This document shows positions 47,965-59,185 of a stretch of 64,000 nt of DNA, one piece after another. The DNA is from Oasisia sp. SBJ-2009 (Eukaryota > Annelida > Polychaeta > Sabellida > Siboglinidae). The translations under genes and the position numbers were made by a program. Below the pieces are notes generated by a model. The model did no database searches and was not told the DNA's origin. It was given only the letters and a program-made list of their open reading frames with translations. Every line of letters starts with the position of its first letter. Positions within the stretch are counted from its first letter, which is position 1. The stretch spans positions 33,687,042-33,751,041 of the forward strand of contig OZ024857.1 of the NCBI GenBank assembly GCA_964017155.1. Reading direction: 5' to 3'.

Positions 47965-49771
47965 GTGGGGAGGAGGTTGTATGAAGTGGTGAAGTTGTGT
48001 GAAGTGCGGAGGTTATGTGGAGTGCGGAAGTTGCATGGAGTGCGGAAGTTGGGTGGAGTGCGGAAGTTAGGTGGAGTGCGTAGGTTGGGAGGAGTGGGGA
48101 GGTTTGGTGGAGTGGGGAGGTTGGGTGGAGTGGGAGGATGGGTTGAAGGGGGGAGGTTGGGTGGAGTGGGGTGGTTGGGTGGAGTGCGTAGGTTGGGAGG
48201 AGTGGGGAGGTTTGGTGGAGTTGGGAGGTTGGATGGAGTGGGGAGGTTCGGTGGAGTGGGGAGGTTGGGTGGAGTGCTGAAGTTGGGTGGTGTTCGGAGG
48301 TTGGGTGGAGTGCGGAGGTTGGGTGCAGCGCGGAAGTTGCGTGGAGTACGGAAGTTGGGTGGAGTGCGGAGGTTGGGTGGAGTGCGGAGCTTGGATGGAG
48401 TGCGAAGGTTGGGTGAAGTGGGGAGGTTGGGTGGAGTGGGGAGGTTGGGTGAAGTGGGGAGGTTGGGTGGTGTGGTGAGGTTCGGTAAAATGGGGAGGTT
48501 GGGTGAAGTGGGGAGGTTGGGTTGAGTGGGGAGGTTGTATGAAGTGGGGAAGTTGGGTGGAGTGCGGAAGTTGGGTGGAGTGCGGAGGTTCGGTGAAGTG
48601 GGAGGTTGGGTGGAGTGGGAGGATGGGTTGAAGTCGGGAGGTTGGGTGGAGTGGGGTGGTTGGGTGGAGTGCGTAGGTTGGGAGGAGTGGGGAGGTTGGG
48701 TGGAGTTGGGAGGTTGGATGGAGTGGGGAGGTTCGGTGGAGTGGGGAGGTTGGGTGGAGTGCTGAAGTTGGGTGGTGTTCGGAGGTTGGGTGCAGCGCGG
48801 TAGTTGCGTGGAGTACAGAAGTTGGGTGGAGTGCGGATGTTGGGTGGAGTGCGGAGATTGTTTGGAGTGCGGAGGTTGGGTGGAGTGTGGAGGATGGATG
48901 GAGTTCGAAGGTTGGGTGAAGTGGGGAGGTTGGGTGAAGTGGGGAGGTTGGGTGAAGTGGGGAGGTTGGGTTGAGTGGGGAGGTTGTATGAAGTCGGGAA
49001 GTTGTGTGGAGTGCGGAGGTTGGGTGGAGTACGGAGGTTGCATGGAGTGCGGAAATGGGGTGGAGTGGGGAGGTTGGGTGGAGTGGGGAGGAAGGGTCGA
49101 AGTGGGGAGGTTGGGTGGAGTGGGGTGGTTGGGTGGAGTGCGTAGGTTGGGAGGAGTGGGGAGGTTGGGTGGAGTTGGGAGGTTGGATGGAATGGAGAGG
49201 TTCGGTGGAGTGGGCAGGTTGGGTGGAGTGCTGAAGTTGGGTGGTGTTCGGAGGTTGGGTGGAGTGCGGAGGTTGGGTGGAGTGCGGAGGTTGCATGGAG
49301 TGCGGAAGTTCGGTGGAGTGCGGAAGTTCGGTGGAGTGCGGAGGTTGGGTGAAGTGGGGAGGTTGGGTGGAGTGGGGAGGTTGGGTGGAGGGCGGAGGTT
49401 GGGTGGAGTGGAGAAGATGTGTTGAAGTGGGGAGATTGGGTGGAGTGGGGTGGTTGGGTGGAGTGCGTAGGTTGGCAGGAGTGGGGAGGTTCGGTGGGTG
49501 GAGTGCAGAAGTTGGGTGGTGTTCGGAGGTTGGGTGGAGTGCGGAAGTTGGGTGGAGCGCGGAAGTTGCGTGGAGTACGGAAGTTGGCTGGAGTGCGGAG
49601 TTTGGGTGGAGTGCAGAGGTTGGGTGGAGTCCGGATGTTGGGTGGAGTGCGGAAGTTGGGGGGGAGTGCGGAGGTTGGGTGGAGTGCGGAGGTTGGATGG
49701 AGTGCGAAGGTTGGGTGAAGTGGGGAGGTTGGGTGGAGTGGGGAGGTTGGGTGAAGTGGGGAGGTTGGGTG
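46601..49771 (+). repeat. 3.17-kb higher-order block, copy 2 (3,171 bp)
   Basis: Followed directly by its tandem copy 49772-52941. About 80 bp of shared sequence around the junction (46522-46601 and 49693-49772) makes the precise breakpoint ambiguous. Differences from copy 3 that I could see are the G10/G9 run and one substitution near 47666 (GGAGTTTGG versus GGAGGTTGG). Confidence 0.87.
47451..47460 (+). repeat. G10 homopolymer
   Basis: Homologous to the G12 at 41474-41485 and the G9 at 50622-50630. It accounts for the 1-bp length difference between 3.17-kb copies 2 and 3. Confidence 0.85.
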
Positions 49772-52700
49772 GTGTGGTGAGGTTCGGTGAAATGGGGAGG
49801 TTGGGTGAAGTGGGGAGGTTGGGTTGAGTGGGGAGGTTGTATGAAGTGGGGAAGTTGGGTGGAGTGCGGAAGTTGGGTGGAGTGCGGAGGTTCGGTGAAG
49901 TGGGAGGTTGGGTGGAGTGGGAGGATGGGTTGAAGTCGGGAGGTTGGGTGGAGTGGGGTGGTTGGGTGGAGTGCGTAGGTTGGGAGGAGTGGGGAGGTTC
50001 GGTGGAGTGGGGAGGTTGGGTGGAGTGCTGAAGTTGGGTGGTGTTCGGAGGTTGGGTGCAGCGCGGAAGTTGCGTGGAGTACAGAAGTTGGGTGGAGTGC
50101 GGATGTTGGGTGGAGTGCGGAGATTGTTTGGAGTGCGGAGGTTGGGTGGAGTGTGGAGGATGGATGGAGTTCGAAGGTTGGGTGAAGTGGGGAGGTTGGG
50201 TGAAGTGGGGAGGTTGGGTGAAGTGGGGAGGTTGGGTTGAGTGGGGAGGTTGTATGAAGTCGGGAAGTTGTGTGGAGTGCGGAGGTTGGGTGGAGTACGG
50301 AGGTTGCATGGAGTGCGGAAGTGGGGTGGAGTGGGGAGGTTGGGTGGAGTGGGGAGGAAGGGTCGAAGTGGGGAGGTTGGGTGGAGTGGGGTGGTTGGGT
50401 GGAGTGCGTAGGTTGGGAGGAGTGGGGAGGTTGGGTGGAGTTGGGAGGTTGGATGGAATGGGGTGGTTCGGTGGAGTGGGCAGGTTGGGTGGAGTGCTGA
50501 AGTTGGGTGGTGTTCGGAGGTTGGGTGGAGTGCGGAGGTTGGGTGGAGTGCGGAGGTTGCATGGAGTGCGGAAGTTCGGTGGAGTGCGGAAGTTCGGTGG
50601 AGTGCGGAGGTTGGGTGAAGTGGGGGGGGGAGGTTGGGTGGAGTGGGGAGGTTGGGTGGAGGGCGGAGGTTGGGTGGAGTGGGGAGGATGGGTTGAAGTG
50701 GGGAGATTGGGTGGAGTGGGGTGGTTGGGTGGAGTGCGTAGGTTGGCAGGAGTGGGGAGGTTGGGTGGAGGAGGGAGGTTGGATGGAGTGGGGAGGTTCG
50801 GTGGGTGGAGTGCAGAAGTTGGGTGGTGTTCGGAGGTTGGGTGGAGTGTGGAGGTTGGGTGGAGCGCGGAAGTTGCGTGGAGTACGGAAGTTGGCTGAAG
50901 TGCGGAGTTTGGGTGGAGTGCAGAGGTTGGGTGTAGTCCGGATGTTGGGTGGAGTGCGGAAGTTGGGGGGGAGTGCGGAGGTTGGGTGGAGTGCGGAGGT
51001 TGGATGGAGTGCGAAGGTTGGGTGAAGTGGGGAGGTTGGGTGGAGTGGGGAGGTTGGGTGAAGTGGGGAGGTTGGGTGATGTGGGGAGGTTGGGTGAAGT
51101 GGGGAGGTTGGGTGAAGTGGGGAGGTTGGGTTGAGTGGGGAGGAGGTTGTATGAAGTGGTGAAGTTGTGTGAAGTGCGGAGGTTATGTGGAGTGCGGAAG
51201 TTGCATGGAGTGCGGAAGTTGGGTGGAGTGCGGAAGTTAGGTGGAGTGCGTAGGTTGGGAGGAGTGGGGAGGTTTGGTGGAGTGGGGAGGTTGGGTGGAG
51301 TGGGAGGATGGGTTGAAGGGGGGAGGTTGGGTGGAGTGGGGTGGTTGGGTGGAGTGCGTAGGTTGGGAGGAGTGGGGAGGTTTGGTGGAGTTGGGAGGTT
51401 GGATGGAGTGGGGAGGTTCGGTGGAGTGGGGAGGTTGGGTGGAGTGCTGAAGTTGGGTGGTGTTCGGAGGTTGGGTGGAGTGCGGAGGTTGGGTGCAGCG
51501 CGGAAGTTGCGTGGAGTACGGAAGTTGGGTGGAGTGCGGAGGTTGGGTGGAGTGCGGAGCTTGGATGGAGTGCGAAGGTTGGGTGAAGTGGGGAGGTTGG
51601 GTGGAGTGGGGAGGTTGGGTGAAGTGGGGAGGTTGGGTGGTGTGGTGAGGTTCGGTAAAATGGGGAGGTTGGGTGAAGTGGGGAGGTTGGGTTGAGTGGG
51701 GAGGTTGTATGAAGTGGGGAAGTTGGGTGGAGTGCGGAAGTTGGGTGGAGTGCGGAGGTTCGGTGAAGTGGGAGGTTGGGTGGAGTGGGAGGATGGGTTG
51801 AAGTCGGGAGGTTGGGTGGAGTGGGGTGGTTGGGTGGAGTGCGTAGGTTGGGAGGAGTGGGGAGGTTGGGTGGAGTTGGGAGGTTGGATGGAGTGGGGAG
51901 GTTCGGTGGAGTGGGGAGGTTGGGTGGAGTGCTGAAGTTGGGTGGTGTTCGGAGGTTGGGTGCAGCGCGGTAGTTGCGTGGAGTACAGAAGTTGGGTGGA
52001 GTGCGGATGTTGGGTGGAGTGCGGAGATTGTTTGGAGTGCGGAGGTTGGGTGGAGTGTGGAGGATGGATGGAGTTCGAAGGTTGGGTGAAGTGGGGAGGT
52101 TGGGTGAAGTGGGGAGGTTGGGTGAAGTGGGGAGGTTGGGTTGAGTGGGGAGGTTGTATGAAGTCGGGAAGTTGTGTGGAGTGCGGAGGTTGGGTGGAGT
52201 ACGGAGGTTGCATGGAGTGCGGAAATGGGGTGGAGTGGGGAGGTTGGGTGGAGTGGGGAGGAAGGGTCGAAGTGGGGAGGTTGGGTGGAGTGGGGTGGTT
52301 GGGTGGAGTGCGTAGGTTGGGAGGAGTGGGGAGGTTGGGTGGAGTTGGGAGGTTGGATGGAATGGAGAGGTTCGGTGGAGTGGGCAGGTTGGGTGGAGTG
52401 CTGAAGTTGGGTGGTGTTCGGAGGTTGGGTGGAGTGCGGAGGTTGGGTGGAGTGCGGAGGTTGCATGGAGTGCGGAAGTTCGGTGGAGTGCGGAAGTTCG
52501 GTGGAGTGCGGAGGTTGGGTGAAGTGGGGAGGTTGGGTGGAGTGGGGAGGTTGGGTGGAGGGCGGAGGTTGGGTGGAGTGGAGAAGATGTGTTGAAGTGG
52601 GGAGATTGGGTGGAGTGGGGTGGTTGGGTGGAGTGCGTAGGTTGGCAGGAGTGGGGAGGTTCGGTGGGTGGAGTGCAGAAGTTGGGTGGTGTTCGGAGGT

Positions 52701-52941
52701 TGGGTGGAGTGCGGAAGTTGGGTGGAGCGCGGAAGTTGCGTGGAGTACGGAAGTTGGCTGGAGTGCGGAGTTTGGGTGGAGTGCAGAGGTTGGGTGGAGT
52801 CCGGATGTTGGGTGGAGTGCGGAAGTTGGGGGGGAGTGCGGAGGTTGGGTGGAGTGCGGAGGTTGGATGGAGTGCGAAGGTTGGGTGAAGTGGGGAGGTT
52901 GGGTGGAGTGGGGAGGTTGGGTGAAGTGGGGAGGTTGGGTG
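49772..52941 (+). repeat. 3.17-kb higher-order block, copy 3 (3,170 bp)
   Basis: Tandem partner of 46601-49771. It also matches 40624-43796 at an offset of 9,148 bp before the G run and 9,145 bp after it. The partners diverge at 49772/52942 (GGTGTGG versus GATGTGG). Confidence 0.87.
50622..50630 (+). repeat. G9 homopolymer
   Basis: Shortest of the three homologous expanded G runs in the 3.17-kb blocks (12, 10 and 9 G). Confidence 0.85.
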
Positions 52942-52997
52942 ATGTGGGGAGGTTGGGTGAAGTGGGGAGGTTGGGTGAAGTGGGGAGGTTGGGTTGA
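51135..52997 (+). repeat. Type II higher-order repeat unit (1,863 bp)
   Basis: Same length and marker order as 41990-43852, 9,145 bp upstream. It carries the GCGCGGTAGTTGCG variant near 51967, shared with 48787 but absent from most other copies, which marks its descent from the same 3.17-kb block. Confidence 0.83.
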
Positions 52998-55804
52998 GTG
53001 GGGAGGAGGTTGTATGAAGTGGGGAAGTTGTGTGAAGTGCGGAGGTTATGTGGAGTGCGGAGGTTGCATGGAGTGCGGATGTTGGGTGGAGTCCGGAAGT
53101 TGGATGGAGTGCGGAGGTTGGGTGGAGTGGGGAGGTTGGGTGGAGGGCGAAGATTAGGTGGAGTGGGAAGGTTCGGTGAAGTGGGGAGGTTGGGTGGAGT
53201 GGGAGGATGGGTTGAAGTGCGGAGGTTGGGTGGAGTGGGGTGGTTGGGTGGAGTGCGGAGGTAGGGTGGAGTGGGAAGGTTGGGTGAAGTAGGGAGGTTG
53301 GGTGAAGTGGGGAGGTTGGGTGGAGTGGGGAGGTTGGGTGGAGTGTGGAGGTTCGGTGGAGTGAGGAGGTTGGGTGCTCTAGGGAGGTTGGGTGACGTGG
53401 GGAGGTTGGGTGGAGTGCGTAGGTTGGGAGAAATGGGGAGGTTGGGTGGAGTTGGGAGGTTGGATGGAGTGGGGAGGTTCGGTGGAGTGGGGAGGTTGGG
53501 TGGAGTGCTGAAGTTGGGTGGTGTTCGGAGGTTGGGTGGAGTGCGGAGGTTGGGTGCAGCGCGGAAGTTGCGTGGAGTACGGAAGTTGGGTGGAGTGCGG
53601 AGGTTGGGTGGAGTGCGGAGGTTGCATGGAGTGCGGAAGTTCGGTGGAGTGCGGAAGTTCGGTGGAGTGCGGAGGTTGGGTGAAGTGGGGAGGTTGGGTG
53701 GTGTGGTGAGGTTCGGTAAAATGGGGAGGTTGGGTGAAGTGGGGAGGTTGGGTTGAGTGGGGAGGTTGTATGAAGTGGGGAAGTTGGGTGGAGTGCGGAA
53801 GTTGGGTGGAGTGCGGAGGTTCGGTGAAGTGGGAGGTTGGGTGGAGTGGGAGGATGGGTTGAAGTCGGGAGGTTGGGTGGAGTGGGGTGGTTGGGTGGAG
53901 TGCGTAGGTTGGGAGGAGTGGGGAGGTTGGGTGGAGTTGGGAGGTTGGATGGAGTGGGGAGGTTCGGTGGAGTGGGGAGGTTGGGTGGAGTGCTGAAGTT
54001 GGGTGGTGTTCGGAGGTTGGGTGCAGCGCGGAAGTTGCGTGGAGTACAGAAGTTGGGTGGAGTGCGGATGTTGGGTGGAGTGCGGAGATTGTTTGGAGTG
54101 CGGAGGTTGGGTGGAGTGTGGAGGATGGATGGAGTTCGAAGGTTGGGTGAAGTGGGGAGGTTGGGTGAAGTGGGGAGGTTGGGTGAAGTGGGGAGGTTGG
54201 GTTGAGTGGGGAGGTTGTATGAAGTCGGGAAGTTGTGTGGAGTGCGGAGGTTGGGTGGAGTACGGAGGTTGCATGGAGTGCGGAAGTGGGGTGGAGTGGG
54301 GAGGTTGGGTGGAGTGGGGAGGAAGGGTCGAAGTGGGGAGGTTGGGTGGAGTGGGGTGGTTGGGTGGAGTGCGTAGGTTGGGAGGAGTGGGGAGGTTGGG
54401 TGGAGTTGGGAGGTTGGATGGAATGGAGAGGTTCGGTGGAGTGGGCAGGTTGGGTGGAGTGCTGAAGTTGGGTGGTGTTCGGAGGTTGGGTGGAGTGCGG
54501 AGGTTGGGTGGAGTGCGGAGGTTGCATGGAGTGCGGAAGTTCGGTGGAGTGCGGAAGTTCGGTGGAGTGCGGAGGTTGGGTGAAGTGGGGAGGTTGGGTG
54601 GAGTGGGGAGGTTGGGTGGAGGGCGGAGGTTGGGTGGAGTGGAGAAGATGTGTTGAAGTGGGGAGATTGGGTGGAGTGGGGTGGTTGGGTGGAGTGCGTA
54701 GGTTGGCAGGAGTGGGGAGGTTCGGTGGGTGGAGTGCAGAAGTTGGGTGGTGTTCGGAGGTTGGGTGGAGTGCGGAAGTTGGGTGGAGCGCGGAAGTTGC
54801 GTGGAGTACGGAAGTTGGCTGGAGTGCGGAGTTTGGGTGGAGTGCAGAGGTTGGGTGGAGTCCGGATGTTGGGTGGAGTGCGGAAGTTGGGGGGGAGTGC
54901 GGAGGTTGGGTGGAGTGCGGAGGTTGGATGGAGTGCGAAGGTTGGGTGAAGTGGGGAGGTTGGGTGGAGTGGGGAGGTTGGGTGAAGTGGGGAGGTTGGG
55001 TGATGTGGGGAGGTTGGGTGAAGTGGGGAGGTTGGGTGAAGTGGGGAGGTTGGGTTGAGTGGGGAGGAGGTTGTATGAAGTGGGGAAGTTGTGTGAAGTG
55101 CGGAGGTTATGTGGAGTGCGGAGGTTGCATGGAGTGCGGATGTTGGGTGGAGTCCGGAAGTTGGGTGGAGTGCGGAGGTTGGGTGGAGTGGGGAGGTTGG
55201 GTGGAGGGCGAAGATTAGGTGGAGTGGGAAGGTTCGGTGAAGTGGGGAGGTTGGGTGGAGTGGGAGGATGGGTTGAAGTGGGGAGGTTGGGTGGAGTGGG
55301 GTGGTTGGGTGGAGTGCGGAGGTAGGGTGGAGTGGGAAGGTTGGGTGAAGTAGGGAGGTTGGGTGAAGTGGGGAGGTTGGGTGGAGTGGGGAGGTTGGGT
55401 GGAGTGTGGAAGTTCGGTGGAGTGAGGAGGTTGGGTGCTCTAGGGAGGTTGGGTGACGTGGGGAGGTTGGGTGGAGTGCGTAGGTTGGGAGAAATGGGGA
55501 GGTTGGGTGGAGTTGGGAGGTTGGATGGAGTGGGGAGGTTCGGTGGAGTGGGGAGGTTGGGTGGAGTGCTGAAGTTGGGTGGTGTTCGGAGGTTGGGTGG
55601 AGTGCGGAAGTTGCGTGGAGCGCGGAAGTTGCGTGGAGTACGGAAGTTGGCTGGAGTGCGGAGTTTGGGTGGAGTGCAGAGGTTGGGTGGAGTCCGGATG
55701 TTGGGTGGAGTGCGGAAGTTGGGGGGGAGTGCGGAGGTTGGGTGGAGTGCGGAGGTTGGATGGAGTGCGAAGGTTGGGTGAAGTGGGGAGGTTGGGTGGA
55801 GTGG
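52510..55804 (+). repeat. 3,295-bp tandem duplication, first unit
   Basis: The GGCGG marker at 52561 recurs at 55856, and markers at 52589, 52998, 53757, 54003, 54472, 55059 and 55332 each recur 3,295 bp later. The left boundary is set by GTGCGGAGG at 52506 versus GTGGGGAGG at 55801. Confidence 0.88.
52998..55058 (+). repeat. Type II higher-order repeat unit (2,061 bp)
   Basis: Marker-to-marker interval of the long type II form with GGGTGCTCTAGGG and GGGTGACGTGGGG. It corresponds to 43853-45913 (offset 9,145 bp) and 56293-58353 (offset 3,295 bp). Confidence 0.85.
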
Positions 55805-56292
55805 GGAGGTTGGGTGAAGTGGGGAGGTTGGGTGGAGTGGGGAGGTTGGGTGGAGGGCGGAGGTTGGGTGGAGTGGAGAAGATGTGTTGAAGTGGGGAGA
55901 TTGGGTGGAGTGGGGTGGTTGGGTGGAGTGCGTAGGTTGGCAGGAGTGGGGAGGTTCGGTGGGTGGAGTGCAGAAGTTGGGTGGTGTTCGGAGGTTGGGT
56001 GGAGTGCGGAAGTTGGGTGGAGCGCGGAAGTTGCGTGGAGTACGGAAGTTGGCTGGAGTGCGGAGTTTGGGTGGAGTGCAGAGGTTGGGTGGAGTCCGGA
56101 TGTTGGGTGGAGTGCGGAAGTTGGGGGGGAGTGCGGAGGTTGGGTGGAGTGCGGAGGTTGGATGGAGTGCGAAGGTTGGGTGAAGTGGGGAGGTTGGGTG
56201 GAGTGGGGAGGTTGGGTGAAGTGGGGAGGTTGGGTGATGTGGGGAGGTTGGGTGAAGTGGGGAGGTTGGGTGAAGTGGGGAGGTTGGGTTGA
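55059..56292 (+). repeat. Shortened type II unit (1,234 bp)
   Basis: Marker-to-marker interval lacking about 830 bp of the 2,061-bp form. Near 55600 it jumps from the GGGTGACG part straight into GCGCGGAAGTTGCG, GTAC, TTGGCTGG, so an internal segment (with GAGTACAGAAG and the AGTTCGG pair) is missing. The junction of the 3,295-bp duplication (55805) lies inside it. Confidence 0.78.
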
Positions 56293-59099
56293 GTGGGGAG
56301 GAGGTTGTATGAAGTGGGGAAGTTGTGTGAAGTGCGGAGGTTATGTGGAGTGCGGAGGTTGCATGGAGTGCGGATGTTGGGTGGAGTCCGGAAGTTGGAT
56401 GGAGTGCGGAGGTTGGGTGGAGTGGGGAGGTTGGGTGGAGGGCGAAGATTAGGTGGAGTGGGAAGGTTCGGTGAAGTGGGGAGGTTGGGTGGAGTGGGAG
56501 GATGGGTTGAAGTGCGGAGGTTGGGTGGAGTGGGGTGGTTGGGTGGAGTGCGGAGGTAGGGTGGAGTGGGAAGGTTGGGTGAAGTAGGGAGGTTGGGTGA
56601 AGTGGGGAGGTTGGGTGGAGTGGGGAGGTTGGGTGGAGTGTGGAGGTTCGGTGGAGTGAGGAGGTTGGGTGCTCTAGGGAGGTTGGGTGACGTGGGGAGG
56701 TTGGGTGGAGTGCGTAGGTTGGGAGAAATGGGGAGGTTGGGTGGAGTTGGGAGGTTGGATGGAGTGGGGAGGTTCGGTGGAGTGGGGAGGTTGGGTGGAG
56801 TGCTGAAGTTGGGTGGTGTTCGGAGGTTGGGTGGAGTGCGGAGGTTGGGTGCAGCGCGGAAGTTGCGTGGAGTACGGAAGTTGGGTGGAGTGCGGAGGTT
56901 GGGTGGAGTGCGGAGGTTGCATGGAGTGCGGAAGTTCGGTGGAGTGCGGAAGTTCGGTGGAGTGCGGAGGTTGGGTGAAGTGGGGAGGTTGGGTGGTGTG
57001 GTGAGGTTCGGTAAAATGGGGAGGTTGGGTGAAGTGGGGAGGTTGGGTTGAGTGGGGAGGTTGTATGAAGTGGGGAAGTTGGGTGGAGTGCGGAAGTTGG
57101 GTGGAGTGCGGAGGTTCGGTGAAGTGGGAGGTTGGGTGGAGTGGGAGGATGGGTTGAAGTCGGGAGGTTGGGTGGAGTGGGGTGGTTGGGTGGAGTGCGT
57201 AGGTTGGGAGGAGTGGGGAGGTTGGGTGGAGTTGGGAGGTTGGATGGAGTGGGGAGGTTCGGTGGAGTGGGGAGGTTGGGTGGAGTGCTGAAGTTGGGTG
57301 GTGTTCGGAGGTTGGGTGCAGCGCGGAAGTTGCGTGGAGTACAGAAGTTGGGTGGAGTGCGGATGTTGGGTGGAGTGCGGAGATTGTTTGGAGTGCGGAG
57401 GTTGGGTGGAGTGTGGAGGATGGATGGAGTTCGAAGGTTGGGTGAAGTGGGGAGGTTGGGTGAAGTGGGGAGGTTGGGTGAAGTGGGGAGGTTGGGTTGA
57501 GTGGGGAGGTTGTATGAAGTCGGGAAGTTGTGTGGAGTGCGGAGGTTGGGTGGAGTACGGAGGTTGCATGGAGTGCGGAAGTGGGGTGGAGTGGGGAGGT
57601 TGGGTGGAGTGGGGAGGAAGGGTCGAAGTGGGGAGGTTGGGTGGAGTGGGGTGGTTGGGTGGAGTGCGTAGGTTGGGAGGAGTGGGGAGGTTGGGTGGAG
57701 TTGGGAGGTTGGATGGAATGGAGAGGTTCGGTGGAGTGGGCAGGTTGGGTGGAGTGCTGAAGTTGGGTGGTGTTCGGAGGTTGGGTGGAGTGCGGAGGTT
57801 GGGTGGAGTGCGGAGGTTGCATGGAGTGCGGAAGTTCGGTGGAGTGCGGAAGTTCGGTGGAGTGCGGAGGTTGGGTGAAGTGGGGAGGTTGGGTGGAGTG
57901 GGGAGGTTGGGTGGAGGGCGGAGGTTGGGTGGAGTGGAGAAGATGTGTTGAAGTGGGGAGATTGGGTGGAGTGGGGTGGTTGGGTGGAGTGCGTAGGTTG
58001 GCAGGAGTGGGGAGGTTCGGTGGGTGGAGTGCAGAAGTTGGGTGGTGTTCGGAGGTTGGGTGGAGTGCGGAAGTTGGGTGGAGCGCGGAAGTTGCGTGGA
58101 GTACGGAAGTTGGCTGGAGTGCGGAGTTTGGGTGGAGTGCAGAGGTTGGGTGGAGTCCGGATGTTGGGTGGAGTGCGGAAGTTGGGGGGGAGTGCGGAGG
58201 TTGGGTGGAGTGCGGAGGTTGGATGGAGTGCGAAGGTTGGGTGAAGTGGGGAGGTTGGGTGGAGTGGGGAGGTTGGGTGAAGTGGGGAGGTTGGGTGATG
58301 TGGGGAGGTTGGGTGAAGTGGGGAGGTTGGGTGAAGTGGGGAGGTTGGGTTGAGTGGGGAGGAGGTTGTATGAAGTGGGGAAGTTGTGTGAAGTGCGGAG
58401 GTTATGTGGAGTGCGGAGGTTGCATGGAGTGCGGATGTTGGGTGGAGTCCGGAAGTTGGGTGGAGTGCGGAGGTTGGGTGGAGTGGGGAGGTTGGGTGGA
58501 GGGCGAAGATTAGGTGGAGTGGGAAGGTTCGGTGAAGTGGGGAGGTTGGGTGGAGTGGGAGGATGGGTTGAAGTGGGGAGGTTGGGTGGAGTGGGGTGGT
58601 TGGGTGGAGTGCGGAGGTAGGGTGGAGTGGGAAGGTTGGGTGAAGTAGGGAGGTTGGGTGAAGTGGGGAGGTTGGGTGGAGTGGGGAGGTTGGGTGGAGT
58701 GTGGAAGTTCGGTGGAGTGAGGAGGTTGGGTGCTCTAGGGAGGTTGGGTGACGTGGGGAGGTTGGGTGGAGTGCGTAGGTTGGGAGAAATGGGGAGGTTG
58801 GGTGGAGTTGGGAGGTTGGATGGAGTGGGGAGGTTCGGTGGAGTGGGGAGGTTGGGTGGAGTGCTGAAGTTGGGTGGTGTTCGGAGGTTGGGTGGAGTGC
58901 GGAAGTTGCGTGGAGCGCGGAAGTTGCGTGGAGTACGGAAGTTGGCTGGAGTGCGGAGTTTGGGTGGAGTGCAGAGGTTGGGTGGAGTCCGGATGTTGGG
59001 TGGAGTGCGGAAGTTGGGGGGGAGTGCGGAGGTTGGGTGGAGTGCGGAGGTTGGATGGAGTGCGAAGGTTGGGTGAAGTGGGGAGGTTGGGTGGAGTGG
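55805..59099 (+). repeat. 3,295-bp tandem duplication, second unit
   Basis: Direct repeat of 52510-55804. About 30 bp (55805-55834) are shared across the junction. The match ends at 55835 versus 59130 (GGTGGAG versus GGTGATG). Confidence 0.88.
56293..58353 (+). repeat. Type II higher-order repeat unit (2,061 bp)
   Basis: Third 2,061-bp marker interval, a copy of 52998-55058 by the 3,295-bp duplication and of 61271-63331 by the 4,978-bp offset. Confidence 0.85.
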
Positions 59100-59185
59100 G
59101 GAGGTTGGGTGAAGTGGGGAGGTTGGGTGATGTGGGGAGGTTGGGTGAAGTGGGGAGGTTGGGTGAAGTGGGGAGGTTGGGTTGA
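58354..59185 (+). repeat. Strongly shortened type II unit (832 bp)
   Basis: Marker-to-marker interval of only 832 bp. Its first part is equivalent to the start of 55059-56292 and it then passes directly to the next GTGGGGAGGAGGTTGTATGA marker. It is the shortest type II unit in the window. Confidence 0.78.

Noticed and set aside
40167..50309. 3,380-codon minus-strand open frame
   Set aside because: Same cause; it overlaps the previous one by 7 kb in a different frame. The start is just the TTGCATGG variant, whose complement supplies an ATG.
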